The notes: generated by a model from the sequence alone, not told the origin. DNA of 64,000 nt from Tetracentron sinense (GCA_015143295.1 CM026557.1:29111760-29175759); one strand, 5' to 3'. Counted from the first letter of the stretch, positions 21,495 through 33,718 are shown. A program made the numbers and translations.

Positions 21495-22755
21495 ATGAGA
21501 CGTGGTAGTGGACGGGGTCGCGGTTACCAAACTCGGGGCAACATTAATGGAGGAGACCCTCCCTCGGGTGATGATCAACCCGATATATCTCAGTTGTTAA
21601 ATACTATGGTGGAGACCATCACCATGCTAGCAGCCCGACAGCCCGCTGCTACTACTGCGTTGGCACACCCACCTCCTTCACATCACACCTCGGGACTCGA
21701 GGCATTCCGAAGGCTACATCCAGCTACCTTTTATGGGACCACCGACCCCATGGTTTCAGAGGCGTGGATTATGCAACTGGAGAAAATATTCCGTGCTCTT
21801 CGTTGCACCGATGAGCAAAGGGTAGATTGGGCTGCCTTCATGATGGAAGGAGAAGCCGACCATTGGTGGAGAGCGGCGTTGAGACAGAGAGACACCGCCA
21901 GGGCAGGAGAGCCGTGGACTTGGGGTGAATTCCTTGATGCCTTCTATGGGCAGTACTTTCCCAAGATTGTCAAGCAACAGAAGGAGATGGAGTTCATGTC
22001 CCTAGTGCAAGGGAATATGAGTGTGGCCGAGTATGAGGCCAAATTTGTTGAATTGTCCTGATTCGCACCACACTTGATCACGACGGAGGAGATGCGAGTC
22101 CGGAAATTTGAGAGTGGGTTGAAGCCCTTCATCAAGGATTGAGTCTCCATTCTTCAAGTGGAGTCTTGGGGAGAGATTGTGGGAAAGGCAAGGATTGCCG
22201 AAAAGAACTCAGAGGAGTTTGTTAAAAGAAGAGAGGGTGGCTTCGGGATAGCCATGCAGAAGGGTCAGTCTAGTGGCTCAGCACCACCGGAGAAGAGGGC
22301 CAGGATTTCCCAGTACCCACCTCCTAGGCCTACACAGACACAGAGGTCTTCGTTTGCATCACCAGTGCCTCGCCCGACTACTTCACAGGCACCTCGCCCC
22401 GCTTTTTCTCAGGGCACCAGATATGTACAGCCGTCACCCTCTTCATCCTTTGAGGAGTGTGACTATTGTGGTCGGAGACACCCGGCTGGAGAGTGTCGGA
22501 GAGCATCGGGAGGGTGTTTCCATTGTGGCGAGCAGGGCCACATAATTAAAGATTGCCCACGCCGACAATCACGGGCTCAGCCTCAGGGGAGCAGGCCCCC
22601 AGTTCGACAAACTTCTCAGCAGGGGTCTTCACAAGCTTCGGCATCTAGACCCGCACGGCCCACTCAGACCACACAGCAGCCTCACCAGGCAAACAGAGGC
22701 CGGGTCTTTGCCTTAACAGAATGGTACGCACAGGCATCCGACGATGTTGTGCAAG
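21495..22755 (+). pseudogene. Element 1 gag (two nonsense codons)
   Basis: ATG at 21495 begins MRRGSGRGRG, matching the starts of the other elements. The Gag core (EAWIMQLEKIF about 21765, ADHWW about 21855, DAFYGQYFP about 21935) is followed by two zinc knuckles, CDYCGRRHPAGEC and CFHCGEQGHIIKDC (about 22455-22560). TGA at 22059-22061 and 22140-22142 interrupt it; both fit CGA-to-TGA decay, and the frame is otherwise continuous to the putative donor at 22756. Unspliced reading would add about a dozen codons and stop just before 22794. Confidence 0.92.
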
Positions 22756-22892
22756 GTACGCGAGAATTTCTAAAGTGTTCAAGTATGAAATGATGAGTGC
22801 TATAAGTATACGTATAATCACTTGTATGTCATGCTACCTATACTCTATGTATGTTGCTGAAAACCGCTGATATAGTTAATTACAATGCACAG
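22756..22892 (+). other. Putative gag-pol intron, element 1 (137 bp)
   Basis: The segment begins CAAG|GTACGCG and ends TGCACAG|GC. Gag and pol are in different frames here; removal of exactly 137 bases puts them in one frame across a Gly codon, leading into LLVNE. The interior has diverged from the other elements while both borders are kept. Confidence 0.65.
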
Positions 22893-25800
22893 GCGTATTG
22901 CTAGTGAACGAGTGTCTAGCTCGTGTGTTGATCGACACGGGATCGACACATTCTTTTGTATCGCCAAGCTTTGCCAAAGGTTTTGAGTCTAAGCCGAGTC
23001 GACTACGTCACGAGTTAACCATTTCGACTCCGCTTGGCAAGTCAGTTGACACAGACCGAGGATATCGGAATTGTATAGTTCAAGTCGGGCAGTATGAATT
23101 GCCGATTGATCTAATCATCCTTGAGTTCCAGGACTTGGACTTCGATGTTATTCTCGGGATGGATTGGCTAGCTGCACACCACGGGCATGTGGCTTGTTTT
23201 GAGAAGATGGTGAAGTTCAAGCCAGAAGGCGTCAAGCCATTCCACTTTCATGGACTTCGGAGGAGAGATATAGCCCGTCTAGCAGCTCTAAGTCTTGCAA
23301 ATCCGGAGGCACGAGACTCTTCAGCCATACCGGTTGTGAGTGAGTATTTAGATGTGTTTCCCGAGGAATTACTAGGGTTACCTCCAGATAGGGAGATAGA
23401 ATTTGCAATAGAGCTTGCTCCTGGAACGGCTCCAATTTCTAAGGCTCCGTACAGGATAGCCCCTATTGAACTGAAGGAATTAAAGGAGCAAATAGAAGAG
23501 TTGCAACGGCTTGGTTTCATCCAACCAAGTGTGTCACCGTGGGGAGCACCGGTACTCTTTGTGAAGAAGAAGGATGGGTCGATGAGGATGTGCATCGACT
23601 ATAGACAGTTAAACAAAGTCACCATCAAGAATCGATACCCCTTGCCACGAATAGATGATTTGTTCGACCAATTGAAAGGAGCAAGGTTCTTCTCCAAGAT
23701 TGATTTGCGGTCCGGCTATCATCAGTTGAAGATCAAGGCCGAAGATGTGCCAAGACTGCCTTTAGGACTCGGTACGGGCACTACGAGTTCCTAGTTATGC
23801 CTTTTGGTCTAACAAATGCACCGGCGGCGTTCATGGATTTGATGAACCGGGTATTCAAGCCTTATCTCGACAAATGTGTTATCGTCTTTGTCGATGACAT
23901 CTTAGTATATTCTCCGACCAGGGAGGATCATGATCGAGATCTTCGCCTTACACTTGAGACTCTTCGAGAGCATAAACTATACGCCAAGTTGAGTAAGTGC
24001 GAATTTTGGTTGGAGAAGGTGGCGTTCCTTGGCCACGTAGTATCTGTCGAGGGTATTTCAGTAGACCCAGCAAAGATAGAAGCGGTGATTAAATGGGAGA
24101 GACCCAAAAGTGTTACCGAGATACGCAGCTTCCTCGGTTTAGCAGGATACTATAGGAGATTCGTAGAGGGATTCTCCAGCTTAGCGGCACCGCTCACGTA
24201 TTTGACACGGAAAAATGCTAAGTTCACTTGGAGCGATAAGTGTGAAGCGAGCTTCACGGAGTTGAAGAAGAGGCTTACTGCTGCCCCCATTCTCACAGTG
24301 CCGTCTGGGAGTGGAGGTTTCGTGGTTTACAGTGATGCCTCGAATGTTGGGATAGGATGTGTACTTATGCAGCGCGGGAATGTCATCGCCTACGCTTCCC
24401 GGCAATTAAAAGAGCATGAAAAGAACTATCCTGCTCACGATTTGGAGTTGGCCGCGGTGGTTTTCGCATTAAAGATTTGGCGGCATTACCTTTATGGGGA
24501 AGAGTTTGATATTTTCACGGATCATAAAAGCTTAAAATACCTATTTTCCCAAAAGGAGTTGAATATGCGACAACGCCAATGGATGGAATTCTTGAAGGAC
24601 TATGAGTGTTCGATCCAGTACCATCCAGGCAAGGCTAATGTAGTGGCAGATGCTTTGAGCAGGAAGTCCACTGGGCTTGTAGCACACATGATGGTGCAAG
24701 AGTGGAAGTTGTTGGAAGATGTTTCTAACCTTGATATTAGTTTCAGCCTTCCTACCTCTGGGCCAGTGATGGCTAATGTCACAGTTAGGCCTTACATATG
24801 GGCCATGATCCGAGAATTACAAGAGTTGGATGCTGAACTACTGGCCTATAGAGACAAGTCGGTTCGCGATGGCAGTAAGGATTTTGCAGTGCAAAGTGAT
24901 GGGACAATCACATTCAAGGGAAGGATATGTGTTCCAGCCGATGAGAAGCTCAAATTAGAAATCTTAGATGAAGCTCACCGGTCTAAGTACACTGTGATCC
25001 TGGCGGTACAAAGATGTATCGGAACCTCAAAGGACATTTTTGGTGGCGGAACATGAAGAGGGAAGTTGCCGAGTATGTGTCAAGATGCTTGGTATGCCAA
25101 CAAGTGAAGGCCGAGCATATGAGGCCAGCAGGGCTTTTACAATCCCTCCCTATTTCCGAGTGGAAATGGGAGAACATCTCCATGGAGTTCATCACTGGGT
25201 TGCCAAAAACGAAAAAAGAAATCGGATGCAATATGGGTAGTGGTTGATCGTTTGACAAAATCCGCCCATTTCTTGCCTTATCGGACTACGTTCAACTCGA
25301 ACCAACTTGCAGAATTGTACCTCAAAGAAGTGGTTCGGTTGCACGGGGTGCCAGTCAGTATCGTGTCAGACAGGGATCCAAGATTCACTTCCAGGTTCTG
25401 GAAAAGCTTTCAGAGCGCTATGGGTTCCCGTTTGGACTTTGGCACCGCCTTTCATCCTCAGACAGATGGACAGACCGAGAGAGTGAACCAGATTATAGAG
25501 GACATGCTCCGAGCTTGCATGTTGGACTTCAAAGGCAGTTGAGAGGATCACTTGCCATTGGTGGAATTCGCCTACAATAACAGCTATCAGGCGAGCATCC
25601 AAATGGCTCCTTTTGAGGCCTTGTATGGTCGAAGTTGTAGATCTCCCCTATACTGGGATGAAGTTGGAGAGAGAAAGATATTGGGCCCGAAATTGATTGA
25701 ACAAACCGCGAATAAAGTCAAGATCATCAGAGAGAGATTAAAGACGGCTCAGGACAGGCAAAAGAGCTATGCCGACACCCGTAGACGAGATCTTGAGTTT

Positions 25801-26223
25801 CGTATTGGCGATATGGTATTTTTGAAGGTTTCACCGACAAAGGGTGTTATGAGGTTTGGCAAAAGAGGAAAGCTCAGCCCGAGGTATGTTGGTCCATTTG
25901 AAATTATCACCCGAATTGGTGAAGTTGCATACCGGGTTGCTCTACCCACTCACATGGCGGCGGTTCACAACGTATTCCATGTATCTATGCTTCGGAAATA
26001 TATTCCGGATCCTTCTCATGTGATCGACCTTGATACGCTAGAAGTCCGGGAGGATCTCACTTTGGTGGAAGAGCCGGTTCAAATTTTGGACCGTAGGGAT
26101 CAAGTCTTGCGCAATAAGGTCATCCCCTTGGTTCTTGTTCGATGGCAACACCATTCACGAGAAGAAGCTACATGGGAGCGCGAAGCGGAAGTGAGGGAAA
26201 AATATCCTAATTTGTTTGATTGA
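22893..26223 (+). pseudogene. Element 1 pol: PR-RT-RNase H-integrase-chromodomain (broken)
   Basis: Domains: protease DTGS at 22934-22945 and ILGMDW (about 23150); RT with [20 protein letters not shown] (about 23535) and FVDD (23887-23898); RNase H YSDAS (about 24330) and [12 protein letters not shown]2C2 zinc finger; integrase VSDRDPRF (about 25362) and DGQTERVNQ (about 25465); C-terminal chromodomain-like tail ending at 26221-26223. Damage: one-base deletions near 23754 and 24995, a frameshift near 25215, and TGA for Trp at 25540-25542. The first integrase acidic residue is Glu (25185-25187) where element 2 has Asp (MDFI), so catalysis would be lost even without the stops. Confidence 0.93.
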
Positions 26224-26290
26224 TGTTTATGTAATTTTGTTCTTTATAATCTCTATGTATCGTTCCAATTTCGAGGACGAAATTTCTGTA

Positions 26291-26302
26291 AGGGGGGGAG
26301 GA
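26291..26302 (+). promoter_or_regulatory. Polypurine tract, element 1
   Basis: AGGGGGGGAGGA lies directly before the 3' LTR and would prime plus-strand DNA synthesis. The preceding 'tttcgaggacgaaatttctgta' is conserved before the tracts of elements 2 and 3. Confidence 0.9.
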
Positions 26303-28952
26303 TGTAGAACCCCGGATCTTGATGGCCATGTACGACGAATGATATCATATACTAAAGCATGTAAGAATGTATTTATGGTGTATGGGTGTTTGGAATGAAA
26401 TAGGCAAGAGTATAGAATACTCTTGAGTATTGACAAGGGTTATGCCTTGGCATACTCTCGACTCTAAATAGCCCTAGCGTTCACACCGCTCAACGGAATC
26501 AAGCGATTCTTGGATTTTTGGAAAGGTAATTGAACCCTCTTCGGGGTTCATGTTGATCACTTGTCTTGGTTTCGAGTTGGTGTTAGGTCAAAAGACCGAT
26601 TTCTGAAGTCGGGTCGGTTTAAAATCTGGATTGACGAAACCCAATTTCGGATCAGTCAGGTTTAGGGGAAAAATGGTCCAAGAAAAAGAAATAATTGGAA
26701 GTTGTAAAAAACATGAAAGTTGTTCTCCTTCGAAAGACAAATCCAACGCAATTTGAATCGTCAAAATCGGACAAGCGAGTCAAAAGTTATGGCCGAGATA
26801 CGAAAACACAAAAATGCTGAAGCTTTCTGCAAAAGTTGCGATCGCTCGTGATCGTAGCGGAGCTACGAACGATCGTAGAGTTGCTACGATCGATCGTAAA
26901 GCCCCAGAAATGCTGGAAACTCTCGGGTGAAATTACGATTGATCGTAGGAAGCTACGATCGATCGTAGAAGGCTACGATCAATCGTAAATCGCTACGAAC
27001 GATCGTAGATACGCGATTTTACTTTCTTGGATGCGATTTTTTAGGGGTTTTTCACCCCTTACACTATAAATAGAAGACTTTAGGAGGGTTTTTGGGTTAC
27101 CCTAAACCAAGGAGAGTTCCTAGAAAGAGAAGGAAAGGATCTTGAGCATTCCAAAGAGGGTTTTGCTTGAAACCAAGAAGAGCTTCAATCAAGGGTTGGA
27201 TCTTCCCCAAATCAAGCTTGGATCATTCAAATCAAGTGAGGATTTCTCAAGGGGTTTCTTCAACCTAGAAATTGATCCAAAGAGGTTAGTAAACTACTAT
27301 CTAGCCTTGTTATCATACAAAGATGATTCAAATAGGTGATTTTAATTCTATTATGATACAAATAGGAAGTGTGGAAATTTGGGTGAACTAGATCATGAAT
27401 AAACAATCAAATAAGGTTTTACAAATTGGGGGTTTTTCAATAACAAGGATGAATATGGCTAAACTTGTAAGAAAATTGTAATACCTTTAAATGAACCATG
27501 ATTTTAAGTATACTATGATGCAATGACAAACAAGGGATTTTGGGTGAACTTGATTATGTTCAAATAAGCAAATAAGGATTTAAGATTTTGGGGGTTTTCC
27601 AATAAAAGGGTGAATATGACTATAAGTGCAAGTAAGTGTTAATATCCTCCAAGGAATCATGATTTTAAGTGTGATATGATGAATTAGGCTTAGAAGCCAT
27701 GATTGTTATGATGTGACGCAATGAATGAAATGTTCTACATTCTAGAATTGTTTAAGTATGTTATGATGCTAATATACCTTGTATGAACCATATGAGTTAC
27801 TTAAGGTCTTCAAGTATACTATAATGATCATTATGCCTTGCATGAACATGTTTAATTAGTTAAAGCTTTCCACATAGATGTTATAATGCTCACAAGCACT
27901 CTACGCATGATAAGTATTGCACGACCGTGGTTTTTCTCATAAGCATGAATTTTCAAGAAAACATAAGAGGATTTTCAAAGGCATTCATAAGTAAGAAGCA
28001 TACATGCATAAGCATAGACTAAGCCAAACTTTGGGTTGGCATTCTACGATCGGTTACTCCACGCTCACAAGGATCAAGTCTAGATCTTGCATGAACTCCA
28101 CGGATCATAAGTCTCGCAAGGCTTTTCAAGAACTCATAAGAAACTCACAAGTCTAAGATCTTGCATATGTCTCCAAGGAGAACAAGCTCACAAGGATCAT
28201 AAGCTCACAAGAAGCTCACAAGTACTCATAAGCTCACAAGAAGAGAAGCTCATAAGCTCACAAGTACTCACAAGCTCACAAGAACTCTAAGCTCACAAGA
28301 ACTCATAAGAAAACACAAGACTCACAAGCATTCATAAGAACTCATAAGCATACATGAGAGGGTTTGTTTTCCATGAAAAGAACAAGTTTTATGAAAGGTT
28401 TTTCCCGACGGGTTTTAAGCATGGATTTTGGTGATTTGTATTCTTTTACGCACTGTATAAAATATTGTGATTATGATAGCATTGTTAGCTAGTAGATTTT
28501 GCTCGCTGAGTATTCCATGCTCAGCCGTACATGTTATGTCAGCAGGTACACGGACTCCATTTGACATCTGTGATCAGGGGCCCTGGATAGAGGAGGATTA
28601 TGGCGAGGAGGAGCCATATGTAGAGCCTCAGGAGGAGGCAAATGACTTAGACCACTGGCCCTTTTAGAGTGATTACATAGAGAGAGAGAGAGAGAGAGTA
28701 TTATCATTTTGTATTTTGATAGGTGGGCATGTCCACCTTTACTTTTGTGATGTATGTACAAACTTGGAATACACAGCATGTATAGAAAAGAAATTTTTGG
28801 ATTACGCTTCCGCACATTGGTTTAAGCTTCCGCCTTATTCATGATTATGTTTGTCATGACTTGGATGTTATTACAGGATGGTTTGGTATCGGATATGGCA
28901 CATCACGAGCCAAAGTATCCCTAACTCCCAGGGGGTGTTTTGGGTCGCGACA
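26303..28952 (+). repeat. Element 1 3' LTR
   Basis: This 2650-bp LTR runs TGTAGAACCCC to GGTCGCGACA and is followed by the target duplicate CTATC. It has the same internal order as the 5' LTR: module about 26837-27015, TATA about 27066, hairpin 28505-28525, micro-ORF 28536-28667. Confidence 0.93.
28536..28667 (+). CDS. LTR micro-ORF (MSAG peptide), 43 aa, element 1 3' LTR
   Basis: This copy keeps the MSAG start (the 5' LTR reads MSAD). A substitution turns the 5' LTR stop into Trp, so it ends three residues later at 28665-28667. The acidic core PFDICDQGPWIEED is retained. Otherwise as for the 5' LTR copy. Confidence 0.5.
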   Translation: MSAGTRTPFDICDQGPWIEEDYGEEEPYVEPQEEANDLDHWPF

Positions 28953-29526
28953 CTATCAATGGCAAGGCATAAGTTATGATGCATCTAGAGAGGTGCAACG
29001 AATGAACTGGCTAACAAAGGTAATGCATCAGCTATGATGCATCTGGATCATCCATAGGTGCACCGAATTATGTGGGCTAACAAAGTCGACTCATAGTTAC
29101 GATGTATATGTACGTGCATCGAACGAGGTGACTAGCAAAGGTGATGCATTAGCTGTGATGAATTTGGAGGTGCACTGAATCCATTTTGCTTCATCTCGAA
29201 AGTCTTCTCCTGTCTTGGGCGAGATTGCAAAATGAACCATTTTACTTCATTTCGGTACTTTGCTCCTATCAAGGACGAATATTGGCCATTGAACAATTTT
29301 GCTCGATCTCAACTCTTTGCTCCTGTCTAGGACGAATATTGGCCATTGAACCATTTTCTTCTTGTTGTTGACACTTTGCTTCGGTATAGGGCGAAGATTT
29401 ACTATCAAACAATTTTGCTCGTTCTGGGCAAATTGTTCTCCTCTTGAACAAAAGATAGACCAATGAACCATTTTGCTCGATCTCGACACAATTCTTTTGT
29501 CTAGGACGAAGATTAGACAATGAACC
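28953..29526. repeat. 56/57-bp composite satellite, middle block
   Basis: This is a continuation of the array interrupted at 9428. 56-bp units run to about 29178, then T-rich 57-bp units to 29526, where the fourth LTR begins. Joining 9428 to 28958 (dropping one duplicated CTATC) gives an uninterrupted monomer. Confidence 0.88.
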
Positions 29527-31152
29527 TGTCGCGCCCCAAAATACCTCCTAGGAGTTAAGGGATGCTTTAGGCGTGATTGCTCCTTTTCCTCCATGTACAG
29601 GGTCAAAGGTACCCACCGGACCTGTCGATATGAAATGTTTGGCTGAGTATGGAATGCTCAGCGAGTACAAGCTAGCTACTAACTAACAATAGTAATAACG
29701 AACTACAATTTATAACAACTATAATTCAAGAAATACGATATCAATATTTAAGACAATACAAGAGCAATAATTAAAGCAATACTATGACCTAACATGCATG
29801 GAATGATGCAAAACCTCCGATAAAACTCATACTTTAAAAGTCATGTCTTGTTCTTGCAAATAGCCTTTCGTATTTTTTAAAACTTGCTTGTCATGTTTAA
29901 AAACTTGTTCTTGTCTTGGTCTTATCTTGTAGGAATCACACATGTCTTGCTTGTTCTTGTTTGGAATCACTTGTCATGCTCGTCTTGCATGTCTTGCCAT
30001 GTTTTTCTTGTGAGACGGATACGTAAGTATCCTTCAGCGAAACAAGCATAGAAATGACTTGTGAGCTGGATACGTAAGTATCCTTCCGTGAAATAGAAAA
30101 AGAGGTACACCAACATCCTTGACTGGCCCTCTATCCGGCTTGATCAACTTGTTTTCTTGTGAGTCAGGTATGACATATCTTGTGATATGCCCCACCCTTA
30201 ACCGGCCTGATGTCCGGTTGTATCATGCTTGTTTACTTGTGGGCCAGGTATGACATATCAGGGGGATATGCCCTACCCTTGACCAGCTCGATGTCCGGCT
30301 TTATCAAGCTTGTGAGCCAGGTATGACATATTCGGGGGATATGCACTACCTTTGACCGGCCCGATGTCCAGCTTTATCATTTGTATCATAAATCACATGT
30401 CTTGTTTTTCTTTGTTTTTATACTTATACTTTAGAAAACTCGGTTCATGCGTGCATGCGTGTGTGTGTGTGTAGCACTTGTGGTGATCATGACGACATGT
30501 ACAACTAAAGGAATGGCATATGATCATGAATGAGGGAAATTAGATAATCATATAAAGCATTGAATCAATTTATAATTTTAGGGAAAACCACATAAATCAT
30601 ACATTCATATTCTTTGTTAAATTCATTTAATTCTCATTTAGGCATTTTGTCGAATACTTGGTAAGCATCATATTCATAGTCATTTAATTCAAGTTCTTAA
30701 GTTCATACATTTCATCATACACATGGGGTATGTTCATTATGAGTAAAATGCCCTTCCAACATTTTCTACCACGCCACATACATCACAACACATGGCATTC
30801 AATCGCCTCCATCACCCATACATTCCATCCACCCTTCAATCTTTAGTTTATCTTGTATAAATTTAGGAAATCATTGATCTTACTACTAAGTTAGCGAGTA
30901 AGGGTGTACTAAAACCCTAGCTTCTCCCTTCTCTCTTTCTCTAATCCTCTCCAAAAACAAGCTTGAGGGTTTATGAAACCCTCAACCCAGGAATTTGGGT
31001 TTATAGAGACAAGGGGAGGTCAAAAAACCCATCTACCCTTAATGATTGGGAAAAAAAACCCATTTGGGAAAAATTTCGCATGTCTAGTCAACCGGTAAAG
31101 AGGATCGGTTGATGGGTCAAAAATGACCTCTCTGGAATAAAAACCCATTCAT
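29527..31152 (-). repeat. Fourth LTR (diverged relative), inner part
   Basis: On the plus strand it starts TGTCGCGCCCC, the terminal motif of the other LTRs, and keeps the GCTGAG hairpin (29642-29662), CTTGTGAG words, and a 3-copy 72-81-bp repeat ('caggtatgacatat...gatatgcc', about 30158-30385). Near 31085-31120 it has a motif resembling CAACCGGT. The micro-ORF position reads ATA instead of ATG and the frame is decayed. No gag or pol and no partner LTR are visible, so this is a solo or truncated LTR interrupted by LINE E. Confidence 0.8.
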
Positions 31153-31177
31153 TTTATTTATTTTTGGACGGTAAGCT

Positions 31178-31194
31178 GGGGTTAGGTAGACCCC
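31178..31194 (-). other. LINE 3' terminal hairpin (copy E)
   Basis: Perfect GGGGT/ACCCC stem around a 7-base loop (CTACCTA on minus), next to the A-rich tail. Confidence 0.55.
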
Positions 31195-31224
31195 GACCAG
31201 ATATATAGAAAAAAAAGAGGGATA

Positions 31225-33718
31225 TTACAATCTAAGGTATTTACAACCAGATCTATCCTCTTCCAAAATAGAGGAAAGAGCTAAAGGAAAATCCCTTGGA
31301 TGTAGAACAAGAAAGGTAGTATGGTTACAAAATTTAGATAAGAAGTCAGCTCCCCTATTGGTTTCGCACCATATATGATGAATGGCGTAGGAATGGAATC
31401 CAGCTAGAAGATTTTTACAATAAGCTATAAGGTTGTTGAGATGCCATGGAGGTTTGCATTCGGAATTCAGATAGCTAGTGGCTAACAGAGAATTTGAATC
31501 AATAGCAATGTCACGGATACCGTTTTCAATTCCAAGCTCTATCCCACGAACAATAGCCGAAATTTCCAAACTGAGAATATCTGTTTCAATGAGACCCGCT
31601 GCATAAGCAAATTTAGGATTCCCTTGGTGGTCTCTTAGTAGGGCACCCGTGCTTGCTATACCATTTCACACCGACCCATCACTGTTTAGCACCCAGTGGT
31701 TAGGAGGTGGTGGTGACCACATGCACCACTGTTCTGGCTTGGAAATGTAGTGACACTTTATTTGCCAACGTCCCATGAAATCGTGAGCATAGACTGAATC
31801 TTTAACAGGGGATCTAATATTTTCTATTCTAAGCCTATCAGAGATAATCTGAGTAGCAATTTCCTCGGCGGTACTGTTGCCATTGTTGAAGACCCGATTT
31901 TTTCTTTCACCCCAAATGTGATAAATAGTTCCAAAGAAAGCTATCCTTTTTGTAGTTTGAATCAAATCCGAGCCATGAAACTCTTTTGTAGCCCATTCAA
32001 CCTCACGATTCCAAGGAAGAATCTGGTGAGCTGGATATCCGCATAGGCCTAGGAGATTGGACCAAATATTCCTAGAGAAGTGGCATTCAAAAAATAGGTG
32101 GTTTAAACTTTCCGCACTTGCCCAACAGAGGACATATCTAGAATGAGTAATAATGTTGAGATGTAGGAGACGATCTTGAGTTTGAAGGCTGTTGGATAGA
32201 GCAAGCCATGCAATAAAGGATTGTCTAGGAATACTATGAGATGCCCAAACCAGATGCCAACGAGAAGATGAGGGAATTTGGGGTCGGATGCAATCCCATG
32301 CCGACTTAAGAGAATAAACGCCATTGCTGTTTGGAGTCCAGATAACTCGATCAGATGGAAGTGAAGAATTAATTTTGATGGTAGGTAACTTGTTCCACAC
32401 AGATAAGAGATCGGCTGATATAGCTGGGGGAGTATTCCATAATGAGCCAGATATGATATCAGCAACTAGTGCCTCACGAGGGAGCCCTGAGTCATATTGA
32501 AGCCGATCGCCAAAATGATCTAATAGAATTCCCATAGGGTGCCACGGATCATACCATAGAGAGGTTGTATTGCCATCTACAATTAAACATGTAATATGTT
32601 CTTGGGCAAGAGGTCTGACCTGAAGGACCTTTCTCCATACCCATGAGCAATCAGAGGGGATTTTTAGTGTCCAGAAATGGTTGTTACGGATCAATTTCCT
32701 ATAGCACCATTTTACCCATAAGCTCTCAGCATGAGTGACAATAGACCATATTTGACGGATGATTCCCGCTTTGTTCCAATCTGTGATTCTCCGAAATCCC
32801 AACCCACCTTCTTCTTTTGTTCTGCAAATAGAAGTCCACGCAATGGGATGGATTTTCCTCCGCATATCAGGCCCAGACCATAGGAAGTTACAGCATATTT
32901 GATCAATCTTTTTGGTGATGGATTTAGGAAGGATTAGGAGCTTAGTCCAGTAGTTGTGAAGACTGTTCAAAATAGATTTTATAAGTTCGGCGCGACCAGC
33001 AAAGGAGAGAAATCGTGCTTTCCAACTTTGGACTTTAGATAAGATCCTATCAATCAAAGGTTGGCATATTGTCGCAGAGAGTCTTCCTGAGATTAGGGGC
33101 AGCCCCAAATATTTGACAGGCCCTCCAATCTTGAAATTCAGGATTCTCTTGAAAGCTAATTGGGTACTAGAAGCAGCTCCCGCAAAGAACATTTGACTTT
33201 TTAGAGGATTTGGGTTGAGGCCCGAGATAGATGCAAAGAGAGAAAGCACTCTTTCCAGCTCAATAGCCGAGGAGGCATTTGCCTTTAAGAAGACAAAAAG
33301 ATCATCAGCGAAGCAAATATGCGAGATTAAAGGGTTGTCGCACCTGGGGTGAGGGAGCAAGAGGCCAGAGAGCATCGCTTGATTTAGGAGAGCTGAGAAT
33401 CCTTCCATGGCAATGACAAAAAGAAAAGGGGAGAGAGGGTCGCCTTGCCGTAATCCCCGAGAGCTTTGAAAGTAGCCATGTGGGACATCATTTTTAACCA
33501 CCGAGAACCTGTGAGTGGTGAAGCAAGGAACCAGCCAACTGATGAAGGTTGAGGGAAATCCCATGAGCTGAAGCATTCTGATTAGATAGTCCCATTTTAC
33601 TGTATCAAAAGCCTTAAGAAGATCAATTTTTATAGCACTGCGCGGAGTTCCTTTGTTGCGATGATAATTCCGGACCAATTCATGTGTGAGGAGAAAACAC
33701 TATCAGAGATATTTCGCC
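31225..33718 (-). pseudogene. LINE E ORF2: RT, zf-RVT, RNase H (one nonsense codon)
   Basis: On the minus strand one frame covers RT palm (IKIDLLKAFD about 33630, GDPLSPF about 33440, CFADD with Asp at 33306), thumb, zf-RVT (about 32150-31900) and RNase H to the stop before 31225. A single TGA at 31668-31666, within NSDGSV, splits an otherwise open frame; a one-base insertion near 33690 affects only the extreme 5' part. In RNase H the conserved second Asp of the IDSDS box is Asn (IDSNS, 31494-31492), which probably abolishes cleavage. LINEs A, C and F keep Asp there. Confidence 0.9.

Larger units (their letters stand above)
9429..28952 (+). mobile_element. LTR element 1: Ty3/gypsy chromovirus (Tekay/Del-like), with element 2 nested inside
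   Basis: Long LTRs (9429-12082 and 26303-28952) begin TGTAGAACCCC and end TCGCGACA, with TG...CA termini. The flanking 5 bases are CTATC on both sides (9424-9428 and 28953-28957), a perfect target-site duplication inside the satellite. A primer-binding site follows the 5' LTR (12087), and a polypurine tract precedes the 3' LTR (26291). The gag-PR-RT-RH-IN order and chromodomain-like C-terminus place it in the chromoviruses. Element 2 (12366-21449) sits in the leader between primer site and gag. Gag and pol contain stops and frameshifts, so the element is non-autonomous now. Confidence 0.95.
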
